A stretch of 22,380 nt of DNA from an uncultured Methanobrevibacter sp. (GTDB lineage Archaea > Methanobacteriota > Methanobacteria > Methanobacteriales > Methanobacteriaceae). The notes beneath the pieces are model-generated. The model was not told the DNA's origin. It searched no databases and saw only the letters and a program-made list of their open reading frames with translations. Positions 7,847-15,450 of the stretch are shown piece by piece. The DNA is taken from positions 1 to 22,380 of the forward strand of contig NZ_OMWD01000030.1 in assembly GCF_900314695.1 (NCBI RefSeq), in the 5' to 3' direction. Position 1 is the first letter of the stretch; the number at the start of each line of letters is the position of its first letter. The position numbers and the translations under genes are program-made.

Positions 7847-7967
7847 TCATTTTGACAAACTATGATTAGCCATTACTAACTGAAAGCAATTTTACGAAGT
7901 GAGAACAATTTTTCACACTCGTACAACTTTTTTTAGTACGGCTTGAAAATCAATATCTGGAGGTAAA

Positions 7968-8120
7968 ATATCAAAAAAAGCAATGAGAAAAAAAGATTAT
8001 GATAAAGGATTATACAAAAATAATTTTTCGTGGACAACGAGTTATATTATTTTTTAATATAATCCTAATGGGTCAGTAAGAAAAATAAAAATAATTAGAC
8101 ACGTCGCCAAACGATGTTAA
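7968..8120 (+). pseudogene. Possible decayed small gene: strong SD, no ATG at the right place, one internal stop
   Basis: A near-perfect ribosome binding site GGAGGT (7959-7964) stands 3 bases before ATA-TCA-AAA, where an ATG would be expected. The frame runs through an in-frame ATG at 7983, stops at TAA 8055-8057, and then continues open as YNPNGSVRKIKIIRHVAKRC to a second stop at 8118-8120. The composition on both sides of the first stop looks protein-like. Either a 24-residue peptide is made from 7983, or this is a roughly 50-codon gene with two inactivating changes. I do not recognise the product. Confidence 0.3.
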
Positions 8121-8346
8121 AAATTAATACTTTTCAAAACTTAACCCAATATTTAGTTTATTTTAAGGAATATATAAATATTTATACATTTTAAATTAAA
8201 AGACTTATTTTACTCTAAATATCCGGTAAATAATTGAAAACTATTTTTAACAACCTACTATTTTTATTTCAAAGACTTCTGACCCACATTGAGTTTTAGA
8301 TTGTTGAATATACACCCAGAAGGGAAAAAACAGGAGATAAAACATA
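8121..8346. other. AT-rich intergenic region before the replication operon
   Basis: No gene is visible. It contains a perfect 14-base palindrome TATAAATATTTATA (8173-8186). CTGACCC (near 8280) is the inverse of GGGTCAG (near 8070). Its position directly upstream of the replication genes fits a control region or an origin, but no recognisable origin box is present. Confidence 0.3.
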
Positions 8347-8505
8347 ATGTGTGAAGTAATTAAACCCAAGCCCAATGAAATAATAATTTTCAATAATTTC
8401 AGGGCACTTGAAGAATGTATTGCTGAAATTCAGGAAAACGAAAACATTCAAAGTGAAAGGGAATTTTTCAAGTCATACAGGATCAAGATAATGAAACTTG
8501 ATTAA
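8347..8505 (+). CDS. Small acidic hypothetical protein, 52 aa
   Basis: I do not recognise this gene. AGGAGAT lies 9 bases before the ATG, the frame is clean for 52 codons and it opens the plus-strand replication operon. The protein begins MCEVIKPKPNEIIIFNNF, continues with a glutamate-rich helix (LEECIAEIQENEN) and ends in a basic segment. Its spacing to the next gene (46 bases) and shared orientation suggest co-transcription through MCM. It is a plausible early provirus protein. Confidence 0.6.
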   Translation: MCEVIKPKPNEIIIFNNFRALEECIAEIQENENIQSEREFFKSYRIKIMKLD

Positions 8506-8551
8506 CGCCAGACGGATGAACAACTTTAAAACATTAACAGGAGTCTTAATT

Positions 8552-8656
8552 ATGATAGAAATGAAAGACATTGACGGAGAACCTCACGTTATAGTTCCAA
8601 AAAACATATGGGACAGAATGTGGGATTTATTTAATAAAATTGAATCAGGTGAATAG
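8552..8656 (+). CDS. Very small hypothetical protein, 34 aa
   Basis: A short clean frame with AGGAG 6 bases before the ATG. The product starts MIEMKDIDGEPHVIVPKNIW and ends in an amphipathic aromatic helix (DRMWDLFNKI). The stop codon lies inside a 9-bp hairpin at 8648-8674. Function unknown; the ribosome binding site and operon position are the only support. Confidence 0.5.
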   Translation: MIEMKDIDGEPHVIVPKNIWDRMWDLFNKIESGE

Positions 8657-8674
8657 TATGAATAGCTATTCACC
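8648..8674 (+). promoter_or_regulatory. Perfect hairpin covering a ribosome binding site
   Basis: GGTGAATAG (8648-8656) pairs with CTATTCACC (8666-8674), with a 9-base loop that contains the ATG at 8658. The left arm is the AGGTGA ribosome binding site for that ATG. Folding would block it and favour the second start at 8709 in the same frame, which has its own site. Confidence 0.45.
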
Positions 8675-8708
8675 ATTTTCAAAACATTGCATTAACGGAG
8701 ATGATCAA

Positions 8709-8999
8709 ATGACAACCACCGTTAATCAATTCCAAGATAATTACCATGGCATTTTAACTCACAATGGCGAGATTAAAGTTGCCAAATGCGATGTAGAACA
8801 AACAATCCTCCATATTGATGACAACGGTACTGTATTAGTTAAAGGCAGTAAAAAAGCATATGTTACCCAAATTCATGCAAAGCTATTGTCATTAATGCAC
8901 TATGCTGCTGAAGGTGATATTGGATTTGTAAAATTCAGAAGAGGCGAAGCATATATTGTTGGATTTAGGAAAAATAAAGGAGCTAACAAAAATGTCTAA
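8709..8999 (+). CDS. Hypothetical provirus protein, 96 aa
   Basis: I do not recognise the family. The start at 8709 follows GGAGATGATC, an almost full complement of the archaeal 16S rRNA 3' end. Alternative in-frame starts at 8658 (17 codons earlier, ribosome binding site inside a hairpin) and 8640 are less likely. The protein is predicted soluble, with alternating beta segments (HGILTHNGEIKVAKCDVEQT, ILHIDDNGTVLVKG), a histidine-containing helix and a basic C-terminus (FRKNKGANKN). Its last codons overlap the start of the next gene by 8 bases, a sign of translational coupling within the operon. Confidence 0.7.
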   Translation: MTTTVNQFQDNYHGILTHNGEIKVAKCDVEQTILHIDDNGTVLVKGSKKAYVTQIHAKLLSLMHYAAEGDIGFVKFRRGEAYIVGFRKNKGANKNV

Positions 9000-9126
9000 A
9001 CCAGTTAGATTATATCCTAAACCTGAACCGATGAACCTCAATCCACGATTAATATTAATTGGCAGCATATTATTTGCTTTAGTGATAGGTTGGATTGGAA
9101 TTGTAACAAGTACTGTAGGATTATAA
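8992..9126 (+). CDS. Small single-pass membrane protein, 44 aa
   Basis: AGGAGC lies 10 bases before the ATG, and the gene overlaps the previous one by 8 bases. The product has a short basic, proline-rich N-terminus (MSKPVRLYPKPEP) and one hydrophobic helix of about 22 residues (LILIGSILFALVIGWIGIVT). Topology by charge is N-in. No family is recognised. A membrane peptide inside a replication operon could anchor replication at the membrane, act in superinfection exclusion or serve lysis; none can be decided from sequence. Confidence 0.65.
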   Translation: MSKPVRLYPKPEPMNLNPRLILIGSILFALVIGWIGIVTSTVGL

Positions 9127-9138
9127 AAAGGTGATAAA

Positions 9139-9699
9139 ATGGTTAAAGCCGAAATTATAGAAAGTCCAGAAGTTTCTAAAGAAACCGGAATAATAGCTAC
9201 CGATAATGTTCCAAATGTTGATGTAGCTATTGAACAATGGGACGCTTATCAAAAACTCTGTAAAGGATTATTAAATGAAACAGATTATCAGGAAATTATT
9301 GTAAAAGAAAAAGATGAGAATGGAAACTACGTTAAAGTGAAAAGACACTTTAAGAAAAAATCAGCATGGCAAAAGCTATCACGTGCATTCAATGTTGACA
9401 CCCACATTGTTGACCGGGACATTGAAAGAACAAAAATGGGAAGAGTAAGAGAAGCTTACTATTGCATTAGAGCAACATTACCTAATGGCCGTAGTGTTGA
9501 ATCTGATGCATTGTGTTCCCGTTCCGAAAAAGGAAAAGACAAAGTGAGCGATCACACTATAATGTCTACTGCAAAGACACGTGCTACCAACCGTGCAATA
9601 GCTGAACTGATAGGTGCTGGAGAAGTTAGTGCTGAAGAAATGACAGCTGAAAAAACAATCCAAAGCCAATCAAAATTTTTAAAAGAGGATAATAGCTAA
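9139..9699 (+). CDS. Conserved provirus protein, possible ssDNA-annealing or recombination function
   Basis: GGTGAT precedes the ATG of this 186-residue protein. The central part has WQKLSRAFNVDTHIVDRDIE, then a beta region (REAYYCIRATLPNGRSVESD), and a helix TAKTRATNRAIAELIGAGEV ending in SAEE. The pattern of A-x-TRA-x-NRAI before a glycine-rich turn is shared by phage and archaeal proteins that I associate with single-strand annealing (Rad52/ERF-like) or replication accessory roles, but I cannot confirm a family by eye. It lies two genes upstream of MCM in the same operon, which fits a DNA-processing role. N- and C-termini are charged and probably flexible. Confidence 0.65.
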   Translation: MVKAEIIESPEVSKETGIIATDNVPNVDVAIEQWDAYQKLCKGLLNETDYQEIIVKEKDENGNYVKVKRHFKKKSAWQKLSRAFNVDTHIVDRDIERTKMGRVREAYYCIRATLPNGRSVESDALCSRSEKGKDKVSDHTIMSTAKTRATNRAIAELIGAGEVSAEEMTAEKTIQSQSKFLKEDNS

Positions 9700-9732
9700 A
9701 TCCTCTTTAACATTTTTAAATGAGATGATAAA

Positions 9733-10233
9733 ATGAGTTTTAATGATAAACAAACTATATTCACAGATACACAACTTGATTATGAAGAAATTGTAGAAAT
9801 TCCAGACGGATATGAAAAAGCAGAATTAAAAGACTTTGAAGATGGTAAACTCCTAACCGGCAGGCCAGAAATGTCTTCTGTAACTTCATACACCTTTGAT
9901 GATGACGGTGAAGAAAAAACAGTTAACAGATTCAAATTATACATCTTCCAGGATGATGACCAATTGTATATTGAAATCAATGTTAACCTCAAAAACGATG
10001 GTGACATTCACAAAAACATTCGTAAAGGCAGTGTATTATTTGATTTCATTACCAGTATTCTTGAATTGGAAAATACAGGTTCAGTTGGTAAATCCAATAT
10101 CATCAGAAATGTTAACCTTGCTGAATACCGTGAGTTTGTAAATAGATTAGGTGAGATGACTATTCAGGTTAAGGAAAAAACCGGAAGCTATGTCTATTAC
10201 AGTTTCATTGTACGTGATGTCCAGGTGAAATAG
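9733..10233 (+). CDS. Acidic hypothetical protein upstream of MCM, possible OB-fold/SSB-like
   Basis: The 166-residue acidic protein follows GATGATAAA before the ATG. It is mostly beta-rich: a stretch after GKLLTGRPEMSSVTSYTFDD, then VNRFKLYIFQDDDQLYIEIN, a helix with IRKGSVLFDFITSIL, and a terminal strand YVYYSFIVRDVQVK. The arrangement resembles a small nucleic-acid-binding barrel, but no signature motif is visible, so this is a guess from context. It lies 25 bases before the MCM gene and is probably co-translated with it. Confidence 0.6.
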   Translation: MSFNDKQTIFTDTQLDYEEIVEIPDGYEKAELKDFEDGKLLTGRPEMSSVTSYTFDDDGEEKTVNRFKLYIFQDDDQLYIEINVNLKNDGDIHKNIRKGSVLFDFITSILELENTGSVGKSNIIRNVNLAEYREFVNRLGEMTIQVKEKTGSYVYYSFIVRDVQVK

Positions 10234-10258
10234 CTATATTGAATGGAGTAAACTCACA

Positions 10259-12235
10259 ATGGCAAGCGGTAAAGCACTGTTGAAAAAATACATTAAGGAC
10301 AATCATTCCGAAGAGATTGAAAAGCTCAAATCTCAAAATAAACAGTGTAAAGTCAGTATTGATTATGAAAGCCTGAATCAGTTCCTAATTGAGCAGTCTG
10401 GAAAAGATTTCTGGAAACATCAGATTTATGAATTTATTGATCAGATGGAAGAAATTTTCAATACTGGCAATGTTGCCTTGAAATTCATGAATGTGCCTGA
10501 AAGAGATAATCTCCATGATTTAGATGCCACAAGCAATAACAAATGGATAAGCACCAGAGCCATGATTAAAAACATAACGGATGTAAGAGTTGATTTGAAA
10601 CAAGCATGTTACATATGCAGAGAATGCGGAACAATAAACCTGGTTAACATTAACGACCCCAATCAGGCAGAAGTGATTCCAAAATTCTGTAAGAACAACC
10701 AATGTGCAGGAACCAGTAAATCCATGTTTTTTGATAAAGACAGTAGTATTTACAGGAATTACAGATTACTAAAACTGGAGGAACCTTTAGAGTTAAGAGG
10801 TGGTGGAAGCACCAGAGAATTCAAAGCTATTGTACTGGATTATCTGGCATCACCATTTCATAACCTGAAAGTAGGGGATGTTGTTAATGTAACTGGTATT
10901 TTCAAAATCGAACCCCGTAAAGTCAAAGGCAGAAGTGATGGACATGAATTCATTATACATATTCACAACATCACTCCTGTAGATGATGTTTTTGAAGATT
11001 CAAGAATATCTGAAGAAGATATAAAAGAAATAATTAATCTATCTAAACAGGATGATATTTTTGAATTATTATGGCACAGTTTAGCTCCTGAAGTTTACGG
11101 TTATGATATGATAAAGAAAGGTTTGATTCTTCAATTATTTGAAGGCAACAGACCAATAAATGATAGCTTCAAATCCAGCATGATGGACAGGTGGACAATT
11201 CACGTACTATTGATTGGAGACCCAGGAATAGGAAAATCCCAATTAATACAATCCATGAAACAGAGAGCACCTAAAAACATTACAATATCCGGAACAAATA
11301 CATCACAGGCAGGATTGACAGTATCAACCGTTAAAGATGAACTAACAGGAACATGGACAATGGAAGCCGGTGCAACAGTACTTGCAGATACAGGCGTATT
11401 ATGCATAGATGAATATGACAAGCTTTCACCGTCAGCACAGAAGAGTTTGAACGAACCTATGGAACAATCAAGTGTTAGCTCAGCAAAAGCAGGACTCGTT
11501 CAAGTCATGTCAGCTAGAACATCAATACTTGCAGGTGCAAATCCAAAGTACAGCAAGTTTGACCCCTACAAATTATATCGAGATCAACTGGACATACCCG
11601 AATCAAATCTATCACGTTTTGATTTGATATTTGTCCTAACAGATGAAGTTGATAAAGAAAAGGATTCCAAACTTGCAGATGCATTGCTCAATAAGGATTT
11701 CATTCTTGATGAATCTGAAATTTTAGATATTGATTTGTTTAAGAAATATATCACATGGATGAAGGCAAATTGCTTTCCCGTTTTAAGTAAAGATGCAAAA
11801 ATATTGCTTAGGGAATTTTATGTCAATACAAGAAAAACCGCTTTGGAAACAAGTGACGGAAAACCAATCACACCAAGGGATTTGAAAGCTTTGGAGAGAT
11901 TAACAATAGCTAGAGCAAAATGTGAATACAGACAAGAAGCTACAATAACAGATGCTATTGAAGCTATTGATATCTATAAAGAAGCATTAAGCGGTTTAGG
12001 ATTAACATTAGCAACAGCCGGTGCATTACATGGAATTCATTCACAAGATGAATTAAGCGTTATATCTGATATGGAGAATATGATAAAAAGCAATATAGCT
12101 ATTGAAGGCACTCCATTATCTGCTGAATCATTGAAGCATTTGGAAATGGAGTGTGGCATGTTATGTCATGAGAAAGGTATTAATCGTGAGGGTATTTTTG
12201 ACATTGCATATTCAAATGTGAAAAAATCTCTATAA
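10259..12235 (+). CDS. mcm: MCM replicative helicase of the element
   Basis: The 658-residue protein has the MCM plan. The N-terminal region holds a zinc site (CYICREC at 117-123, then Cys144 and Cys149) and an OB-type segment ending near 240 (VGDVVNVTGIFKI). The AAA+ core has Walker A GDPGIGKS (320-327), the TISGTNTSQAGLT helix-2 insert region, Walker B LCIDEYDK (381-388), sensor 1 ANPK (427-430) and the arginine finger SRFD (452-455). All catalytic residues are present, so the helicase should be active. It unwinds DNA at replication forks as a hexamer. MCM genes are often carried by archaeal viruses and plasmids; the surrounding small provirus genes show this is the element's copy and not the chromosomal one. 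GGAG precedes the ATG. Confidence 0.95.
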   Translation: MASGKALLKKYIKDNHSEEIEKLKSQNKQCKVSIDYESLNQFLIEQSGKDFWKHQIYEFIDQMEEIFNTGNVALKFMNVPERDNLHDLDATSNNKWISTRAMIKNITDVRVDLKQACYICRECGTINLVNINDPNQAEVIPKFCKNNQCAGTSKSMFFDKDSSIYRNYRLLKLEEPLELRGGGSTREFKAIVLDYLASPFHNLKVGDVVNVTGIFKIEPRKVKGRSDGHEFIIHIHNITPVDDVFEDSRISEEDIKEIINLSKQDDIFELLWHSLAPEVYGYDMIKKGLILQLFEGNRPINDSFKSSMMDRWTIHVLLIGDPGIGKSQLIQSMKQRAPKNITISGTNTSQAGLTVSTVKDELTGTWTMEAGATVLADTGVLCIDEYDKLSPSAQKSLNEPMEQSSVSSAKAGLVQVMSARTSILAGANPKYSKFDPYKLYRDQLDIPESNLSRFDLIFVLTDEVDKEKDSKLADALLNKDFILDESEILDIDLFKKYITWMKANCFPVLSKDAKILLREFYVNTRKTALETSDGKPITPRDLKALERLTIARAKCEYRQEATITDAIEAIDIYKEALSGLGLTLATAGALHGIHSQDELSVISDMENMIKSNIAIEGTPLSAESLKHLEMECGMLCHEKGINREGIFDIAYSNVKKSL

Positions 12236-12241
12236 GGTAAC

Positions 12242-12296
12242 TTTTGAAATCATGGCCATATGGTCATAATGCCCATATGGTCATAATATTTCAAAA
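12242..12296. promoter_or_regulatory. Tandem palindromic repeats inside an inverted repeat, candidate RHH operator
   Basis: CCATATGGTCATAAT occurs at 12256-12270 and 12273-12287 (17-bp period); each copy begins with the palindrome CCATATGG. The pair is enclosed by the inverted repeat TTTTGAAAT (12242-12250) / ATTTCAAAA (12288-12296). It lies directly upstream of a ribbon-helix-helix gene, a class that typically binds tandem short repeats. Confidence 0.55.
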
Positions 12297-12330
12297 CCCC
12301 TGACACCTTTTTGAGAATTGAGTATTACCA

Positions 12331-12804
12331 ATGGAAGCTGAAAGTATGAGTAAGAAAAGTTTAAAGATTAGTATTGAAGAAGAAGTTTTAGAAAAAGCAA
12401 AAAAACATATACCTAATCTATCTGGATTTGTTGAAGAATGTCTAAAGCATTACTTCGGTTATGCAGATGGAATATTCCCTATAGGAAACGTTAATGAAAT
12501 CACAGATAAGATTGGTAGATTGCAAGTAGAATTGTTTTTAATTAATCAAAACTACGATGCTGAAGAAAGTAGGAAAAATGCAGAAAATGAAGAAAGAGAT
12601 AAAGCCTGGAGATTCCTCTGGAATGATTTTAAACCAAGTTTAATTCCGGATGAAACTCTATTAGAAAAAGCTATTGAAGTATTAGGAATCAATGGCGAAG
12701 AATTAGAAGATATTCTTGACTGGGTTTACATAACTGACATTAACGTTAACACTAACTCCTGGCAAGAAGTATTAAAAGCATATAATGAAAATAAAAACGA
12801 ATAA
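12331..12804 (+). CDS. Ribbon-helix-helix N-terminal protein with a helical C-terminal region
   Basis: The 157-residue protein begins with a CopG/Arc-type ribbon-helix-helix: a beta strand KKSLKISIEEE, helix VLEKAKKHI, and PNLSGFVEECLKHYF. The remainder is acidic and helical (INGEELEDILDWVYITDIN) and may mediate contacts with other proteins. The start could be 12331 or the ATG at 12346; neither has a strong ribosome binding site. It follows MCM after 95 bases that hold tandem repeats, so it probably regulates itself and possibly the element. The length beyond the usual 50-60 residue domain is notable. DNA binding is inferred from the fold. Confidence 0.7.
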   Translation: MEAESMSKKSLKISIEEEVLEKAKKHIPNLSGFVEECLKHYFGYADGIFPIGNVNEITDKIGRLQVELFLINQNYDAEESRKNAENEERDKAWRFLWNDFKPSLIPDETLLEKAIEVLGINGEELEDILDWVYITDINVNTNSWQEVLKAYNENKNE

Positions 12805-12816
12805 TAATTTAAAGTG

Positions 12817-12852
12817 TTATGTGGAATACTACTTTTCCACATTAACTCTTTG
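12817..12852 (-). pseudogene. Decayed copy of the terminase large subunit 3' end
   Basis: These 36 bases match 13226-13261, the last codons of the intact terminase gene, at 31 positions by eye. Read on the minus strand they give QRVNVEK-stop-YST-stop, against QRVDVDKWYST-stop in the intact gene, so the copy carries a nonsense change. It also forms a hairpin TGTGGAA (12820-12826) / TTCCACA (12835-12841) that may end transcripts. The similarity fades upstream, where the Cys-rich gene ends. Confidence 0.65.
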
Positions 12853-12867
12853 TTGCTATTTTTATAG

Positions 12868-13122
12868 CTAATTTGACCATTTACGGCTTAAGTCAGTGTC
12901 ATTAAATACAGTTTTTTCTTGACATTCTTTTAACTCACTTATGTTATCTCTAAAGAATTTTAAGCAGAAATCTTTTTTTGCATTGAAATTATCACAGTTT
13001 AAATGAATATTTTCCTGACAGTTATCGCAACCAATATCAGTACCTTCTTTGTTTTTACAGGACAATTCATCGTTATCATCAAGATAACGGTATTCACAGT
13101 CGTTAAATATTATATCATTCAT
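12868..13122 (-). CDS. Cysteine-rich small protein, 84 aa, probable metal binding
   Basis: I do not recognise the family. The protein has eight cysteines, including CDNCQ and spaced C-x5 and C-x9 pairs, in an acidic background; a zinc or iron-sulfur site is likely. GAGGAT lies 9 bases before the ATG at 13122; an upstream TTG (13131) is too close to that site. It is transcribed in the same direction as the terminase genes but lies between the intact terminase 3' end and a decayed copy of that end, so it appears to be an inserted cassette. Confidence 0.6.
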   Translation of the reverse strand: MNDIIFNDCEYRYLDDNDELSCKNKEGTDIGCDNCQENIHLNCDNFNAKKDFCLKFFRDNISELKECQEKTVFNDTDLSRKWSN

Positions 13123-13193
13123 AAAATCCAAATCCTCAATTTTTTTAATGTTTAATTATATTTTATCATATTACAATCTGTTAATAAGAGAAT

Positions 13194-13225
13194 AAATAAA
13201 TTATTATCCCAATTATAATTTATTT
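13194..13225 (-). terminator. Long AT stem after the terminase gene
   Basis: AAATAAATTAT (13194-13204) and ATAATTTATTT (13215-13225) form an 11-bp perfect stem directly after the terminase stop codon. The tail on the minus strand is only moderately T-rich, so its role as a terminator is tentative. Confidence 0.4.
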
Positions 13226-14644
13226 TTATGTAGAATACCATTTATCCACATCAACTCTTTGGCTTTGGGTTTCATTAGCTATTTTTTCATATCCTCCGGT
13301 GAACGCCACTACACAGTCATCATGAATGGCTTCATTAGGATATGCAGTTATTTTTTCCAGAAATTCCATCGCCCATTTTTTGGTGAACCCGGTCGAATCC
13401 TTTCCAACAAGGAAAATTCCCTTCTTTTGAATATCAGCTGAAACTCTTCTTGCACGGTCAACTTTGTTTTCTCTTGAGTTACCGGTGCCCGTAGCGAATC
13501 CTCTTCTGTTCAGTTCATCTATAATTAGTAATCCGAAGTTTTTGCCTGTGCTTCCGTCAAGTTCAATGTATTGTACATCTGACTTGTCACGTGCGGCAGT
13601 ATTTAATATTTCATTGATCAGGTTTCTGGATTCCAATTGAAATTCATATGAATCAAGAATATAAATATTTCCTGTGAGATCTTTAGCAAGCAGAACACCA
13701 GCTGTAAAATCCGGATCACTTCCTTTCAACTTATCATCATTCAATACTTCAGTAGCTGCAAGATCCCAATATCTGATAACTTTAACGATTGGTATTTTCA
13801 TGTATTCATCATGAGAAATCAAATGGAAGTCTGATTCATCGAATAGCTGACCTTTAACTGAAGCATACCAGTTACCGTTCATTAACTGCTCACGTGTTAC
13901 TCTATCCAATCCCATCAGGTATTCTTCATAATCTTTCCTGTCCAGATAAACATTATCTAGATAGCTGGAACTGATGAATCTGATTTGTGATTTATCCTGA
14001 ATATCCGTATCTATTTTTTCTATGAATCTTTCACGCACCCATTTGTTTCCACGTTTACCTGGATTACTGGAGCACATCAGCTGTGTGGGAAGTTTGTTAT
14101 CTTTTGTTTTCCTAACTCTGGACCTCATGTAAATGTATTTGAATCTTTCAAGCTGTGTCAGCTCATCAATTCCTATGAACTGATATTCAGAACCCTGATA
14201 AGTATCAAGGTCATTGATGTTTCTCAAATATCCAAAGGTTAGTGAATTTCCATTGGGAAATGTCCATGAATGTTCGGTTCCATCCCACTTCGGTTTGATG
14301 TTTGCATTATTTTGAACTTCCTTTCGATTTAACCACTGACTTGCTTTATGAATTAAAGCTCCTTTACGCTTCAAGTCAGATAAAGTACGTCTCAAGATGA
14401 GGGCATGATATTCATTAACATCATCCTGAACATAAAACAATGCCCTCATCAACAGACTTGTTGATTTGGAACCGCCTGCAGCACCACCAATCAGGACTTC
14501 CTTTTCTCTAACCAGTATCATCTCCGCCTGCTTTGGAAATGGGGAGAATGGAATATACGGATTCTCATATACGCACTTCTGAAGAATAGCTTTATCTCTA
14601 GCATCCAGATAGAATTCACCTTTTTCATCATACATTGTTATCAT
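13226..14644 (-). CDS. Phage terminase large subunit (TerL)
   Basis: The 472-residue protein is a complete packaging motor. The ATPase domain has Walker A GGAAGGSKS (53-61), Walker B FIGIDE (156-161) and the coupling motif CSSNPG (191-196). The C-terminal nuclease has RYWDLAATE with Asp294, the ELDGST strand (361-366) and the terminal acidic pair Asp442-Asp443 in AIHDDCVVAF. Both activities should be intact. It drives viral DNA into a procapsid and cuts it. The start overlaps the end of the upstream gene; ATG at 14644 or 14635 (ATGTATGA overlap) are possible. Portal, protease and capsid genes normally follow; here a Cys-rich gene and a decayed terminase end follow. Confidence 0.92.
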   Translation of the reverse strand: MITMYDEKGEFYLDARDKAILQKCVYENPYIPFSPFPKQAEMILVREKEVLIGGAAGGSKSTSLLMRALFYVQDDVNEYHALILRRTLSDLKRKGALIHKASQWLNRKEVQNNANIKPKWDGTEHSWTFPNGNSLTFGYLRNINDLDTYQGSEYQFIGIDELTQLERFKYIYMRSRVRKTKDNKLPTQLMCSSNPGKRGNKWVRERFIEKIDTDIQDKSQIRFISSSYLDNVYLDRKDYEEYLMGLDRVTREQLMNGNWYASVKGQLFDESDFHLISHDEYMKIPIVKVIRYWDLAATEVLNDDKLKGSDPDFTAGVLLAKDLTGNIYILDSYEFQLESRNLINEILNTAARDKSDVQYIELDGSTGKNFGLLIIDELNRRGFATGTGNSRENKVDRARRVSADIQKKGIFLVGKDSTGFTKKWAMEFLEKITAYPNEAIHDDCVVAFTGGYEKIANETQSQRVDVDKWYST

Positions 14645-15437
14645 CAATTTGTTTTGCGAGGATTTCTATTTCATTCATGATGTCCTTTTGTGAGATTTCG
14701 ATTTTCTTATCTTCCAGTTCAAGAACTCTATTTTTGAACAGCCTGTCCATTTCATCCTTGAATAATCTGTTTTTGGCTTCAAATGCTTTAACGGACAATT
14801 CCAGATATCTGATTTTAAGTTCGGTAATGTCAATTAAATATCTGGCCAGATTTTTTTCATTGGCATTGTATCTTACTTCCTGATCCAGCTTTTCAAAGTT
14901 TATTTCAAGGCCAACCGCATTTTTAGTTATCTTATCTAAATTTTCCAAACCTGTTTTAATGTCGGTAACCTGTTGCTGGAGGATAGAATCAATAGCCAAA
15001 TCAATATTGTCCTCATGAACATTATTGTCTGTTATCTGTTTTTGTGTTATGGCCCTGTTTGTCAATGCTTCCTTTTGTCTGGCTCTTGGGTCTTTGTCAT
15101 TGTCTGTCAGATGATATTTCTTTTTGAATCTTGAAAATGTTGCTCTGCTTACTTCAAGTTTGTGTTCCTCATCCAGCCATCTTCTGATGCTTTCATCTGT
15201 TGCCCCTGAAGTTTTCATTACTTGAATTTCGTCTAAGAGTGTTTCCAGGAAATCTCCTTTTGTTAGTTTCAATCCTGCTTTGAATTCCTTAAATGTTGTG
15301 AGTGAAACTTCACGGTCATATTTTGTTTTTAGGAAGTTTATGATTTCCTTGTTGCTCATTGCCTTCCTGCAGCAGTTGATGATTTCCTGTTCGTGACGAT
15401 CTAAAAAATAATGGATATCTGAATTTACTCGACTCAT
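14628..15437 (-). CDS. Putative terminase small subunit with tandem HTH domains
   Basis: The 269-residue protein carries two consecutive, mutually similar helix-turn-helix units (about 14-60 and 67-112), each ending in a TFxxFK signature (SLTTFKEFK and SRATFSRFK). A linker and a long charged coiled coil (about 150-265) follow. A DNA-binding N-terminus and oligomerising C-terminus directly upstream of, and overlapping, TerL is the arrangement of a small terminase that recognises the packaging site. AGGAG lies 10 bases before the ATG. The assignment is by position and architecture; the family itself was not matched. Confidence 0.75.
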   Translation of the reverse strand: MSRVNSDIHYFLDRHEQEIINCCRKAMSNKEIINFLKTKYDREVSLTTFKEFKAGLKLTKGDFLETLLDEIQVMKTSGATDESIRRWLDEEHKLEVSRATFSRFKKKYHLTDNDKDPRARQKEALTNRAITQKQITDNNVHEDNIDLAIDSILQQQVTDIKTGLENLDKITKNAVGLEINFEKLDQEVRYNANEKNLARYLIDITELKIRYLELSVKAFEAKNRLFKDEMDRLFKNRVLELEDKKIEISQKDIMNEIEILAKQIDDNNV

Positions 15438-15450
15438 AGTGATGGTTCTC

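Noticed and set aside
9896..10141. 81-codon plus-strand frame inside the acidic gene at 9733
   Set aside because: A shifted frame of a well-supported gene; methionine/threonine/serine rich without protein character.
12242..12296. CRISPR-like short repeats
   Set aside because: Only two units with a 2-base gap; no spacers of 30-40 bases and no cas genes in the window.
14635..14883. 82-codon plus-strand frame, serine/leucine rich
   Set aside because: Antisense shadow of the putative small terminase coiled coil.
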